Source of the DNA: Glandiceps talaboti
Taxonomy: Eukaryota; Hemichordata; Enteropneusta; Spengelidae
DNA: 60,000 nucleotides
Assembly: GCF_964340395.1 (NCBI RefSeq)
Contig: NC_135552.1
Coordinates: forward strand, 4,913,201-4,973,200
Reading direction: 5' to 3'
Numbering within the stretch: position 1 is the first letter of the stretch; every line of letters begins with the position of its first letter. The notes beneath the pieces were generated by a model, which searched no databases, was not told where the DNA came from, and saw nothing but the letters and a program-made list of their open reading frames with translations. The translations under genes were made by a program, and so were the position numbers. Below are positions 11,273 to 21,533 of the stretch, one piece after another.

Positions 11273-12348
11273 CTTCCTGGGAAGATTCTATACAGTCACG
11301 TGACTCTGTGTTTTGATTTCCGATACCCTCGTCTTCTGTGTTATGATTTTGATACGACGGCCAACAAATCAAACTTGACACACACCTGTGTCAACATTCA
11401 ATGTATACTAATCATAAATCAATGTAACTTTTGCTTCAATGTTATGAGTTCAGGTACATTCAGGGGTAGACTGGGACCAGTCCGTTGGTCAATTTTTTTC
11501 CCTCGTTTGTTAAACTGAAAGCTTATGTGTTTTACTATTTCTTTTCCCATTTCTATGGCCAGAATTTTTTTAATGTCTTTTTCAAAATTTCCATAGTTAC
11601 AATGTATCGATCTAGTCTGAGCCAAAACGTGAGAGAATTTTTCAGATTTTTTAAAAGGCGGTTATTTGGTATAAACCTGATAAGGGCGAGTTAGAAGAAT
11701 GCCAGTTTGATTTTTTTTTCTTCTTTAAAAATGGGAATAATTAGGCTAGAGACTTGGGCAAGTCTAAGTCAGGAGTTCTGTTTTTGTTATAATTGTTTCT
11801 TTCTAATCAATCTTTACTATGAATTACATCTCAATAGCCTCATTTGTTATTGTTATTGTCAATGGACATGGACTGGCGTCATGTTTTTGTTATGATTGTC
11901 TCCGTCTAATCTCTTTACTGGGCGGCATCACTTCCACCTCATATAAAGACAATACATTCGCGCTAGGCACATCAGATAAATTTATTTCTCAGCAGATACA
12001 CCGGTTTTTATATGGTCATTTACAACTGTCAGTCGACATGTAACGCGTAACGCCCACACTTGGGTTCAAACTAGTTTAGTCACCTAGTGAAAGTAGTTGG
12101 GGAGGAAGCAGGGAGGGCTTTGGTACATGGTATCACTTTATTACAAAAAAAAATATGCGAGACGTGTTGTGTTGATACAAATTAACCATTGGCAATATAT
12201 TTTTTGTACTTTAATATGACTATCATTTGTTATTGTACTGCAATTCTAGTATAATATTTGTTTCATTTAACCATGTGACATTGCACAAATACTGTTATGC
12301 TATTACATGAATGTCATAATTCATATCTTAGTTTATAGTGTTTTAAAT
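11273..12348. other. Non-coding stretch, possibly the 3' flank of the Helentron
   Basis: No gene-like frame. The 3' end of the Helentron should fall somewhere here, but I could not identify a terminal hairpin or short terminal repeat with confidence. Confidence 0.45.
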
Positions 12349-13176
12349 TTATTCTATGTTGTCATTGTGTGAAGGTACACTGTTTATATTATATGTTGTT
12401 AATGTAGTCATTTCTTTGTGAGACAATTGTCCAATGATGAAATGGTGATCACTAAAAGGAACTGGGTATGAGAAGTTAGTTACATTGTAGTGGTTATCTG
12501 TAAAAAAGAGGTCCAGAATGCCTGCTAGATTATGAGTTGGTTTGTCAATTACTTGATGCATATGATAGTGCTGGAACAATTTAGTGATATTTTGATTTGG
12601 ATTGTTCAGGTCAATATTGAAGTCACCAGTTATGATTATAGATTCACAGTGATTTTGATACTTGATTGTAAGACATTCGTCAAGTAACTGAGAAATGTTT
12701 TCTTTTAGTACAAACCATGGCTTGCCAGGGGGAATGTAGACAGAAACAATAAGGATATTTTGAGTGATAATACCAACTGTTTCAATGAGTCCAGAAAAGT
12801 TGAAATGCTCAGTAACAGGCTTACTACTGTATATTGCAACACCATGATCAGAGATAACAGAAAAAAGCTTTCTTGATGGTAGCAAATAGTTTTTATAGCA
12901 AGAAATATTTGTCTCGGAAAGACATATTATGTCTAATTTGCTGGTAAAAGGATGGGTCAATATATCTTGAAAATGTGATTTCAAAGACCGTATATTGATG
13001 TGGCCTATGGTGAGAAAGTGAATTATTGGAGTGCTTTCTATTGGCCATTGGTAATTCAGGTTCATTGTCTTCTGCAGTCTTTCCATTTCTTGAAGTGCTG
13101 ATTTGTTAACTTTAATTTTTTCCTTGTTAAAACCAACTAATCTTAGTCCAGATCTTGATTTTACTCGGCTAAACAT
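12349..13176 (-). CDS. Endonuclease (EEP) domain of the Helentron, with helicase motif VI at its start
   Basis: About 275 residues. It opens with SRVKSRSGLRLVGF, the end of the helicase (motif VI region), reached by a frameshift from the upstream frame at about 13165-13180. The remainder is an apurinic-like endonuclease of the kind found in non-LTR retrotransposons: HINIRSL near residue 57, LDIICLSETNIS near 80 (catalytic Glu), GVAIYSS, VSVYIPPG, IITGDFNIDL near 186 (Asp-X-Asn), IDKPTHN near 210 with ILDLFFTD and FSDHHFIIG near 245 (Ser-Asp-His). All key residues that I can see are present, so this module is intact to its stop at 12349. In Helentrons this domain follows the helicase at the C terminus, as here; its precise role in transposition is not established. 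The short tail after SDH is normal. Confidence 0.85.
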   Translation of the reverse strand: MFSRVKSRSGLRLVGFNKEKIKVNKSALQEMERLQKTMNLNYQWPIESTPIIHFLTIGHINIRSLKSHFQDILTHPFTSKLDIICLSETNISCYKNYLLPSRKLFSVISDHGVAIYSSKPVTEHFNFSGLIETVGIITQNILIVSVYIPPGKPWFVLKENISQLLDECLTIKYQNHCESIIITGDFNIDLNNPNQNITKLFQHYHMHQVIDKPTHNLAGILDLFFTDNHYNVTNFSYPVPFSDHHFIIGQLSHKEMTTLTTYNINSVPSHNDNIE

Positions 13177-16100
13177 ATAGTGTACATTTGACCTGGTTTA
13201 GGGGAAAATTTTGAACTCATGTCACCAATCATATACGTATATGTACTTCCTTGTGCTTTGTGCACTGTCATTCCCCAAGCAAGAGTTCCTGGGTACTGTG
13301 TTCTTTCTACTCTGACAGAAGGAGCCTTTTTTGAGAATGAAAATGAGTCTGTCACTGCTTTTATGGGGACAGAATCAGAATATTTGCTGCTCTTTCTAGC
13401 CTCTTTTCCAGTGTTATCACTGTCAAATTTCACATAAATTGTTCCTTTCAATGGGTTGTTTGAATCAATTTCTAAATGTGTTATTTTCCCAGTAGCTCCA
13501 TTGACGAGGCCATCTTGTAGGTCTGTATTTTTTGTATGCATGTATCGAGCACCTACTGCCAATTTTATTTCATCTCTTAGTCCAGCAGTTTCATGTAGAT
13601 TGTTTCCAATGTAGCTTATTGTTGATCTTTGTGTATGTAAGTCTTTTTTTTGTATCTAATGCATTTATAGTAATAACATGGGTACACAACTTTTTAAGCT
13701 GGATTTCATTGTACAAGTCAGCTTCTTTATTGGTAAGAAATAAAGAAACACTCAGCTGGAACAGAATTATTTTTTTCTAAACTTTTTAGGATTATGATGT
13801 CTGATTCTGTTTGTTTACCCACTCGTACTCTTGAGAGAAGTGATGCAAATTCTGGGTCACTTTCCTGTCTTACAATGTGTTGTAATTCATGCACCTTAAA
13901 GAGATTCAACCACTGTGATCCAGCTAAAACACTTAAAGTTTGCTTCATTGAACTTTGATATACTGGTCGATCTCCAACTGGGTTTAACTGCAATAAGTCT
14001 CCCACAGCTAAAATAGAAACATTTCCAAATGGAATATTATTCTCGAAGATGTCTTGGAGAGTTAGATTAAGATTTGACAATGTTTGGCCACCAACCATTG
14101 ATATTTCATCAATGACAATTATTTTGAGGCATGCATATTTTGCTCTCAATGAATTTAACATTTGTGCAGCTGGCTTTTTGTATTCATTTGATTCTCCATT
14201 TTGCCTAACAGGGAGATGAAATGCACTATGTAAAGTTGATCCTCCTATATTTACTGCAGCTTTACCAGTAGATGCTGTTAAAATAATTGTAGGGGTGTCA
14301 GGGTTATCACCTTGCATGCGTAGGTGGCGAATGGCACTTTGGAATATTGTATGTACAGTATGACTCTTTCGAACTCCTCCGCCACCAGTTAGAAAGACAT
14401 AGAATGGATCAGGTGGTTGATTACCAAGAATGTTTGCTATTCTATAATCACTACACCATACAAAGATGAAGTCATGTATACGTCTTTGCTCTGTATTTAG
14501 ACTTCTCATTGACTTGTAGTATTCAATATCAGTTAATAATTTTGCTTGTAATGTTACTGAGCATTTGTTGGTTGTTGTGGTTATGAAATTAAAAGGTTCA
14601 CAAGAAATCTGTTCTGGCTCTAAGTTTGATGGATCTATTAGGTGATAGTTGTTGTCATCATGAATTTCTATATCTCGGCTTTGTTCAACCTGTGGTGGTG
14701 CTACAGCATCCCACATTTCTTCACTTAGTTCATTAGCATCTGGAGCATTTTCCCATGCATCTTGCACTTCATCAATGCAAGGTTCAAACTTTTTAATAAT
14801 CTTCTGAAGACTGCTTTGTTTTTCTATAAAATTTGCTTCGTAGCTGTCATTTAGCTTAAGTTCAGATTCGTTTCGCCATGGCAGGTACAAAATAAGTAAT
14901 CGATGGTAGTACTTTTCTGAGTCTCTTTGTTTTGAGACATAATAGTAACGAAGTACCACAGGTTTTTGTCGTTTGTATATCCATCCAAGTCCATTCAAGA
15001 GCTTATACTTTATATTTGTCGTTTTTTGTGTTGTGTGTTCATGTTCTGGAAAATCATATGTTACTGTATCAATATTTTCATCTATGTTATCAAACAAATC
15101 ATCAGTTGCATCTCTCAATTTTTTTTGGAATGTATACATTGATGTAAATTCTGCAAGACAAATGTTTTCCAAACTTCTTGGTCGAGCTGCATATTTATCT
15201 AAAATACTTGAAATATACACAGATTCACTGTCATCATCCATTTGTTCAAGTTCTGTCATACTTTTTAACATTCTAGTCCTATCTTCTTCATATCCTGTAG
15301 GTACATATTTAACAGCTATATTTGTTTGTCTTAGAGGTAAACCTATTAACCTAGTAATTGCTTCATGTTGAGATACTTCTCTAGATCGTAAGAAAGTATT
15401 ACCAATTGCCTTGAGTTTGTCAAGTGTGGTGTTTGCCTCTTTTACAGCATTTTTCATGAGATCAGACATTTCCCTCTCTGGTTTACACATGTATGAAGTA
15501 ATATATGCAATGCATCCCCATACATCAGTGATGTACTGGATATCCATGTTTGCTCGAAGTGCTCTTAGAATGTATGGATTATATGGATTTATACTGGCCT
15601 CTGATGGTGTTCGCTTAAATATTATTGTTGTACATTTCAGTGAAACGCCTATTGAAGTAACATAGCTTGTTTCAGAGACATTTGCAAGTAATAGTAGATC
15701 AGATAAAGTGATATCAGGACCTGTTCTTTCCAAAGTTTCCATAACTTTGGTAATAATTTTCTTTGCTGGTAATATTTTGTCTTGAGATGTCTCTCTCCTT
15801 GCAATAATGGTTTTGGATGAGGGTGGTTTTTTAAAGTGGAACCTACATTCTACACCTTTTTCCTTTTTGCAGGTTCTCGTATGATGGTGTGTTTGACGGG
15901 ATATAACAAGACCATGGAGAACAGGATCATTATTTTCTTTGGGGATAGCACAAGTTATATATTTATCAATAAATGTTATTATGTCATTATCTGTATTTTT
16001 ATCAATTATTGGTGCATTCAAGACATGGACAGCTGCATGGAAATGTGCTGTTCCTCTTGCCTGCATCTCTTTCCTTATATCATAATTCAAAATCTGACCA

Positions 16101-16675
16101 ATAGGGTGAATACCACTAAGTATTACACATTTCCATAATTTCTGAAAAATGTAATCAATATGCCGTGCAGCTGTCACTGGATTCCGGGCAATCCAATTTC
16201 TTTTTGTCTGCCAAGTCATCTTTTCTACGTCATCTAAAGTGTATTGTTCTCCATACTGTGTTGCAATGACTTGCATCAATTCAGGCCAATGAAAGTCTGC
16301 AGCAGATCCAGACAAAAAGAAAGTATAAGGACCGAATTGTCTTATTTTGGCAATCATATCTTGTTGCATTTCCTTCCAATACTGTGGACTACCTCGAATC
16401 TTTTTAAATGATGCAAATAATTCATCATTTTTCATCATTTCTAAAACATTGCTAGGGTTTCTCAATTTTGCCACATTTAAATCTGTCTTTCGTGTTTTTT
16501 TCAGTTGTATGTTAATACTATTTGAGACATCAATAGTTTTCTGCCCAGTGTACACATTGAAAAGTGTATTCTGTGCTTTCAGCAAAACGTGTGTGCTTTG
16601 AAAGCATCCTGGCATTGACATATTTTTTAACAGTAAGCTTTTTTTCTCTTTGTTCATTAAATGTGTTTTGTCCAA
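13161..16675 (-). pseudogene. Helentron Rep (catalytic part) and PIF1-like helicase, frameshifted
   Basis: The main open frame is 13727-16675 (about 980 residues); the helicase continues at 13161-13562 in another frame. Rep motifs: the HUH-type HFH in RGTAHFHAAVHV near residue 210 and the two-tyrosine YITSYMCK near 395, both intact, so the nicking site is preserved. Helicase motifs: FLTGGGGVRKSHTV near 765 (Walker A), IIVIDEISMVGG (Walker B), VGDLLQLNPVGD, then in the second frame GLVNGATGKI and WGMTVHKAQGST. The Walker A reads GVRKS where the family has a glycine before Lys-Ser; the codon is CGA (14369-14371). Between the two frames the protein can be followed through two frame changes, near 13724-13742 and in an 8-A/T run at 13644-13651. 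The apparent start at 16675 is not real: the frame is entered by a frameshift at an AAAA run (16560-16563) from the Rep N-terminal part. Predicted function: nicking and unwinding during rolling-circle transposition, now impaired. Confidence 0.85.
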
Positions 16676-18383
16676 GTGGAAAGAGGACTGGAAAAATCAT
16701 GGCTTCCCAGTGTTGTTCATAGAAAATATTTGTTGGTCTTTGGCCTTCGACTGGTGCAACATGCAATATTTCATTCATTTTTACTGTTGGGCCCTCTTTA
16801 GGATACAAACATGTTGAGGAGTTTATTGTTCTCCGTAAACTTAGTTCTTTTCTCACATGCTCAGGATTATCTTCATCAACTTCATCCTCTGAATCTATAA
16901 CTGAAATTACATCATCCTCTTTGCACTGGTATGTGTCTGTGTTTTGTGTTTTTGTATCATTTTGGTGAACCCCATTATCAGCATGATTTTTGTCTTTTGA
17001 TGGTTCAGTAACAGATGTCCAGAATTGTGGATTGTCACTTTTACTGATTTCAGTCCAGTTCTGATTTGTGATTACATCTTTGTAGTGAGGATTGTTCTCC
17101 TGTAGATAAAGTAATGCATTATTAACATACTGTGGACGAATGAATTGCTTTGTGACTGAATGTTTGTCAGACAGTCGTCGTTTTAAACTTAGTGCGATTA
17201 TCTGGGCTTCTGAGGTTGGCCTTGGCAAAGAAATTGCAGTTTGTTCAATGTTGGAAGGTACAAGTACAACTTGACCACGAAGTCCATGTTGACTACCTCT
17301 AGGTAAAGACACAATCTTCCTAAAGGGTATAATACGACTGATTAACTGTTTCTCTAAAGGGCACAAGGATGACAACTCTTTGGGTATCTTTATGGGACCT
17401 AGTTTGTTAGCAATTGCCTGTGAAGGCATCTGGTTTCTTTTCAGAGTATTGTTACATGTCTTGCATAGCCAGTGACCTCCCATTGTGACATCATGTGTTA
17501 TACACTTTTCCATTAACTCTCTATCAATGTTAGAGAAATTTCCCATATCAAAACAGACTACTGCAGTTCTATACATGAACCTGTTACAACTGTTGCATAC
17601 ATATGTAGGACCTGATTTTATGCTTTGTAAATAATTATTTAAAATGATTTGAAAAGCAGGGTGTGATGTTGAAGGATTGCAACTAAAGTCTTGTGTCACT
17701 ATCTGTTTGCGTTGATTAGATATGATTCTACTTTCAACCTTTCGGTCTCTGTCAAGTTTCTTGTCTTGAGCTGTCCTGTATGGTGTTCTGTTCTTTCTTG
17801 CAATTTGCATTCTATTTCTATTTTTTAGTCTCTCTTTCTCTATGGTTAGTTCTATTCTGTTCTTTCTTGCAGTTTGCGTTCTATTTCTATCTTTTAGTCT
17901 CTCTTTCTCTATGGTTAGTTCTATTCTGTTCTTTCTTGCAATTTGCATTCTATTTCTATTTTTTAGTCTCTCTTTCTCTATGGTTAGTTCTATTCTGTTC
18001 TTTCTTGCAGTTTGCTTTCTATTTCTATCTTTTAGTCTCTCTTTCTCTATGGTTAGTTCTATTCTGTTCTTTCTTGCAATTTGCATTCTATTTCTATTTT
18101 TTAGTCTCTCTTTCTCTATGGTTAGTTCTATTCTGTTCTTTCTTGCAGTTTGCAATCTATTTCTATTTTTTAGTTTATCTTTCTCTATGGTTAGTTCTAT
18201 TCTCTTCTTTCTTGCAATTTGCATTCTATTTTTTAGTTTATCTTTCTTTATGGTTAAGTCTGTTCTCTTCCTTGTTACATTACATTGCATTGTACTTCTA
18301 TTTTTTAGTTGATCTTTTTCTTTGACTGATTCTGGTCTGTTTATTCTTGAGGTTACCTTTCTTAACTTGTCCTGCTGTTTGTC
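16530..18383 (-). pseudogene. Helentron Rep N-terminal region (DUF6570-like) with tandem basic peptide repeats
   Basis: Open frame continuous with the OTU part except for the TGA at 18384-18386; no good independent start, the first ATG being at 18290. Residues about 10-170 from that ATG are seven tandem copies of a 23-residue, highly charged unit (RKNRIELTIEKERLKNRNR). Then come a zinc-binding-looking pair (YVCNSCNRFMYR and HWLCKTCNNTLKR) flanking a DUF6570-type region (LGPIKIPKELSSLCPLEKQL, IIPFRKIVSLPRG), and an acidic linker (VIDSEDEVDEDN) before the start of the Helitron-like N domain (FPVLFPLGQNTF). The frame is lost near 16560 (AAAA run), after which the same protein continues in the 13727-16675 frame. 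DNA binding and protein contacts are the likely roles; these are inferred from family resemblance. Confidence 0.75.
17790..18260 (-). repeat. Coding tandem repeat, 69-bp unit in a 138-bp dimer pattern
   Basis: The motif TATGGTTAG (plus strand) recurs at 17841, 17910, 17979, 18048, 18117 and 18186, exactly 69 bp apart, with a shortened unit at about 18249. Alternate units differ consistently (encoding KNRNRMQI versus KDRNR-QT), so the array grew by copying a 138-bp pair. The unit is a multiple of three, keeping the frame and giving a 23-residue basic, helix-prone repeat. Confidence 0.9.
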
Positions 18384-19243
18384 TCAATGTATCTGGTTCT
18401 GTGTTCTGTGCTGTCTCTGAACCTTTTTACTTATTCTTTTCTGCTGTTTTTTGAGTAGCTGTTTTTCACTGTTTGACAATTTCCTGGGAGTACTTTTGTG
18501 AAGAACACTGATTTCTCTTCTACAGGCATGCATTTCTTGTGAACAAGTGTGCTCATCTTGAAACATTTTTTGTGATCTGAAATACTTGTCTATACAGGTA
18601 TCACTGTGTTGCTGAATATGTGTGACAACTTCATAATGATTGCCATTACAGTGTTTGAGATAAATTGATTTGTTGTCAACAGCAATGGCCTTATCAACAA
18701 CTTTAGCAGTATACTTAAGCCAGCGTCCATTTGCCATATATGTAAATATGTCTGTATTCAACAAATGTGAAGTAGCTATGATTTCAATTTCACTTGCATA
18801 TGTACCTATAGTAGCAATCTGATTCATTTGGATGTAATCTTCCATAGTTTGTCCTTGAACTCTTAAAATCTTTTCAAATATATGTTTGTTATTTCTCAAA
18901 TGATTCACAACTGTTGTTCGCACTGTACTGTGATAATTCTCAGAACCTAACATGACATATGAAATAGCTCTAAAAAAACAATTGCCATCGCCAATTATGT
19001 TTCTTGTGTGTGGCTTTCCCAATGGAAGTCCTAGCCCCCCAAAAAATAAAGTGTGTTTTGGTGGGGACAAAGAAAACAGTATTGCTTTTGCAAATTGCCA
19101 TGATTTGTCAATTGGATGATAATAATGTGTAACTGGTGCAGAATCACTAATGATTGTACAATCGTTATATTGAATTGAGTTGAACTGACGTACCGATTCA
19201 CCTGTAGTCGTTGTTAGCTTCTTGTATACGACGGAGTCGATTC
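18384..19243 (-). CDS. OTU-type cysteine protease domain of the Helentron
   Basis: The frame is open from just below a TGA near 19244 down to a TGA at 18384; there is no ATG near the beginning (the first apparent start at 19070 is TTG), so the true 5' end is missing or upstream. The segment above 19070 is protein-like (SVRQFNSIQYNDCTIISD and HYYHPIDKSWQFAKA), matching the lead-in of Helentron OTU regions as I recall them. OTU signature: IGDGNCFFRAISY (Asp and catalytic Cys) and CNGNHYEVV (catalytic His) about 120 residues later, so the catalytic set looks intact. A basic tail (KQLLKKQQKRISKKVQRQHR) precedes the TGA, after which the same frame continues as DKQQDKLRKV into the Rep N-terminal region. 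OTU enzymes cleave ubiquitin-type isopeptide bonds; in the transposon it may process the polyprotein or act on host ubiquitin, which is inference. Confidence 0.85.
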
Positions 19244-20039
19244 AGAATTGTGATTATAGAATATGATAGATTTGGTTTATACTCGTCTGCCTATTCTGTA
19301 CCATTTGCAGTTTCTGCCAATAGGCTATTTCAATTCTAATACTTTATTTCTGGATGAGAGTATACGAGAATAACGAAAAAATTCAAATTGTACGAACAAA
19401 ATGCTACAAGTATCCTGATTGACTTTGGATCTCTAAATGAAATGTTTTTGACAATGCCAATTAGCCTACCAGATCATTGTAGTATCTTAACCTCTAACCC
19501 TATTACAGATAAATAATTCTTTGCTTGTGAAATTGCAACACAAGTTGTACCTAACAGAGTACCCAGTGTGAATTGCGAGTTATTTTCTAGAATCCTATAT
19601 TTTGTAGCAAAGTATGAATGTTATAGAACGTTGAACAATATGGCCTATTATAATGGAGTGGTCAGAAATACACCGCTCGCGGGGGGCGGGGTGAAGTGGT
19701 GGGGGTTGGGGGGGGGTAGGTTAGGGGTGACCTTTGGCGAAAATAGGGATACATGATTATGTGGTGGACTTCTCAACGTGGGTCGGATGTTACTTTGAGG
19801 AACCTTTGAGGCAATACAGCAACATTTGGACCCCGGCGACAAAGGTAAAGAATTTGCTCTTCCAAAAAGTTGTTATTGGGCAAGATATCGTCATCTGTCG
19901 ACATGTCGTCACTTCCTTATAACAGAAAGTTTTGTTGCTATTGAAGGCGAGTATACATCTGTGTTTTTATTTTCACGAGCGTGAAAATATTCATTTTGGG
20001 TCATTTTTTCATCTGACGGCGCTGTACCACGTTTCTTAA
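19244..20039. other. Non-coding stretch including a G-rich patch
   Basis: No gene recognised. 19678-19725 is strongly G-rich on the plus strand (several runs of 4-8 G), which could form a quadruplex. 19790-19862 is shared with 55592-55665 (listed separately). Confidence 0.5.
19790..19862 (+). repeat. Short dispersed segment shared with 55592-55665, copy 1
   Basis: 'ACCTTTGAGGCAATACAGC..CAACAT.TGGACCC' and AAGGTAAAGAATTTGCT are shared almost base for base with the copy at 55592-55665. The copies may derive from an exon of a repeated gene (one frame reads VTFEAIQQHLDP), with a possible donor GGTAAAG afterwards. Confidence 0.6.
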
Positions 20040-20317
20040 ACTTTCATCACTGCCATTATCCACTCGACCCAACCTTTAAGGTGTCTGATCGTGCTGAAGT
20101 CACAATTGCAGGATTTGGGGAAACTCGTCGGTTTGACCTGCATTTAGTGAAAGACTATGAGCCCGCCCTCAGCCTGAGCCATGAGTACAATGTGCGTATC
20201 GTTTGCGTTGATCAAATACTTTTTAGGAACGTGTGCCCACAGAATGCGAGTGACTACAATAGCCCCATCTACACGGCACTAAAAATCCTACCTGAGGTAG
20301 GATTCAGGATAGTTTGA
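20040..20317 (+). CDS. Hypothetical protein-like segment, possible exon
   Basis: An open frame running from about 20040 to a TGA at 20317 reads like real protein: LDPTFKVSDRAEVTIAGFG, LHLVKDYEPALSLS, YNVRIVCVDQILFRN, YNSPIYTALKILPEVGF. Base composition is higher in GC than the surroundings. The first ATG in the frame is missing (the frame at 20081 begins GTG), so this is more likely an internal or terminal exon, or a decayed copy, than a complete gene. I do not recognise the family. It lies about 180 bp downstream of the short repeat shared with 55592-55665, so both could belong to one multi-copy gene. No regulatory signal is visible. Confidence 0.35.
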
Positions 20318-20365
20318 AGGGTCCGTGTATATACCGTCCATTTGTTTTTCGTTTGTCTATTGTAT
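20318..20365. repeat. Dispersed repeat fragment, inverted partner near 40440-40495
   Basis: GTCCGTGTATATACCGTCC followed by ATTTGTTTTTCGTTTGTCTATTG matches, in reverse complement, CAATAGACAAACGAAAAACAAATGGACGGTGTATACACGGAC at about 40450-40492. No coding role. Confidence 0.7.
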
Positions 20366-20531
20366 TAAAACAAGAAAAACGATTACTTCTGCTCTCTCTG
20401 TTAAGTCACAATTATCTTATACCATCAAAAGCACGTTCTAATAATGTACTCCATTTTAAATACAAATCGGAGAGCACATCATTTAGACTAAGATTTTATT
20501 AAACAATTGCTAATAAGCCACCCAAAAGCTA

Positions 20532-21259
20532 CTATTCGCGCTGCAGTATTGGTGAGAGTGCAGATAATGCATCATTCAGGCCAGCCAATTCAAACAGCTT
20601 GTCACGTCCCTCTACATCTCTGCAGTTTGGGCATTGTTCGCCTGTCTGATACCACTCCTCGAAGCACACTTTGCACCCTACAATACTTTTGCAACACTTT
20701 GCGTACATTGGGTACTGCACATGGCATCTGTGCGACAAAAAGATTTGCAAAAGAAGATTACACACTTTTTTTGACAAGAAATTGATACACATTGTAAAAA
20801 TCATCTTGCATGAATAATGAACGAAGTACCCGACTGTCATAACATAAAAACGCCTAGCAATGTGACACTTTTCGCTCTCTACTTTCCATGGTAACCAATT
20901 CCTAGAGTAACAAACATTTTTCCCGGATAAGAAAGTCCACCTTATATGCGACCAAAAGTTTGTTTTTACGTGTATAGTTATAATAAATGGCATGTAATTA
21001 GGCCTAGTCATTAACATTTATATTTTGGTAGTCATGTAGATTGTTGGTAATTATTATTTAAATATCCTCTACGCATACCTTTGCATATGGTACATGTTAG
21101 TGCATCTCGAATAGTCTTCTCTTGTGCTTCGGTAAGATGTGGTTTTTGCATTTTCGAAACCATTCTATGAATTTCCTGTTCAAGATCGGTGACCTTGCTG
21201 ACGAGGGAATCCAACACCTCTACACTTTCGTTGGAATCAGTAGGTGGATCTCTGCGTCT
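20532..21259 (-). pseudogene. RING-finger-like protein, two exons, all-cysteine variant
   Basis: Exon 1 (about 21079-21259) follows a splice acceptor (TTTACACAG) and encodes RRRDPPTDSNESVEVLDSL, a coiled-coil segment (VTDLEQEIHRMVSKMQKP) and DALTCTICKG, ending at a GTATGC donor. Exon 2 (20532-20727, acceptor CGCACAG) encodes YPMYAKCCKSIVGCKVCFEEW, EQCPNCRD and a helical end (ELAGLNDALSALSPIL) before the stop. Together these give C-x2-C, Cys-Cys, C-x2-C, C-x2-C: a RING-type zinc site with Cys where His is usual. The family occurs as many copies in fish and invertebrates (recollection). The exon phases as I read them do not join: one extra base would be needed near 20720, so either there is a frameshift or the splice site differs. 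Earlier exons not found. If active it would be a ubiquitin-ligase-like protein; that is inference. Confidence 0.6.
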
Positions 21260-21387
21260 GTGTAAATGGCATGAACACGATTATAATATTATCCCTGAGG
21301 GAAGCAGACGTGTTCGGACTGTGGGAAATGTTTTGGCAGAGTACAATCAGTACATGCGATAACATGTACGTGTTTGTTTGTTTGTTT

Positions 21388-21390
<3 letters not shown>

Positions 21391-21438
<48 letters not shown>

Positions 21439-21533
21439 CTGTATGTATGTATGTATGTATGTATGTATGTGTGTGTATGTATGTATGTATGTATGTATGT
21501 ATGTATGTATGTATGTATGTATGTATGTATGTG
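21391..21533. repeat. (GT)n and (GTAT)n microsatellite
   Basis: About 45 bp of GT repeats followed by about 95 bp of GTAT repeats. The cysteine/valine- and threonine/histidine-rich open frames on both strands here are products of the repeat. Confidence 0.95.

Larger units (their letters stand above)
12349..19243 (-). mobile_element. Helentron-type rolling-circle transposon (coding part)
   Basis: In transcription order on the minus strand: OTU cysteine protease, zinc-binding/DUF6570-like N-terminal region with tandem peptide repeats, HUH Rep domain, PIF1-like helicase and an endonuclease-exonuclease-phosphatase domain. This domain set is that of animal Helentrons. The OTU and Rep parts are in one frame separated only by a TGA at 18384, and the other parts are joined by frameshifts, which indicates one original polyprotein of very roughly 2,200 residues. 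Element ends were not found. Frame breaks and a Walker A substitution indicate a dead or poorly assembled copy. Confidence 0.85.

Noticed and set aside
12349-13176. Endonuclease frame as part of a non-LTR retrotransposon
   Set aside because: No reverse transcriptase follows it, and it begins with helicase motif VI residues continuing from the Helentron frame, so it is the Helentron's own C-terminal domain.
17790-18260. Could the regular array be a CRISPR?
   Set aside because: Units are contiguous with no unique spacers, lie inside a coding frame, and the sequence is eukaryotic.
17780-18325. Long plus-strand open frames (Phe/Leu/Ser-rich, membrane-like repeats)
   Set aside because: They are antisense to the Helentron 69-bp coding array; a repeat unit divisible by three keeps all frames open. 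No independent start context or family match.
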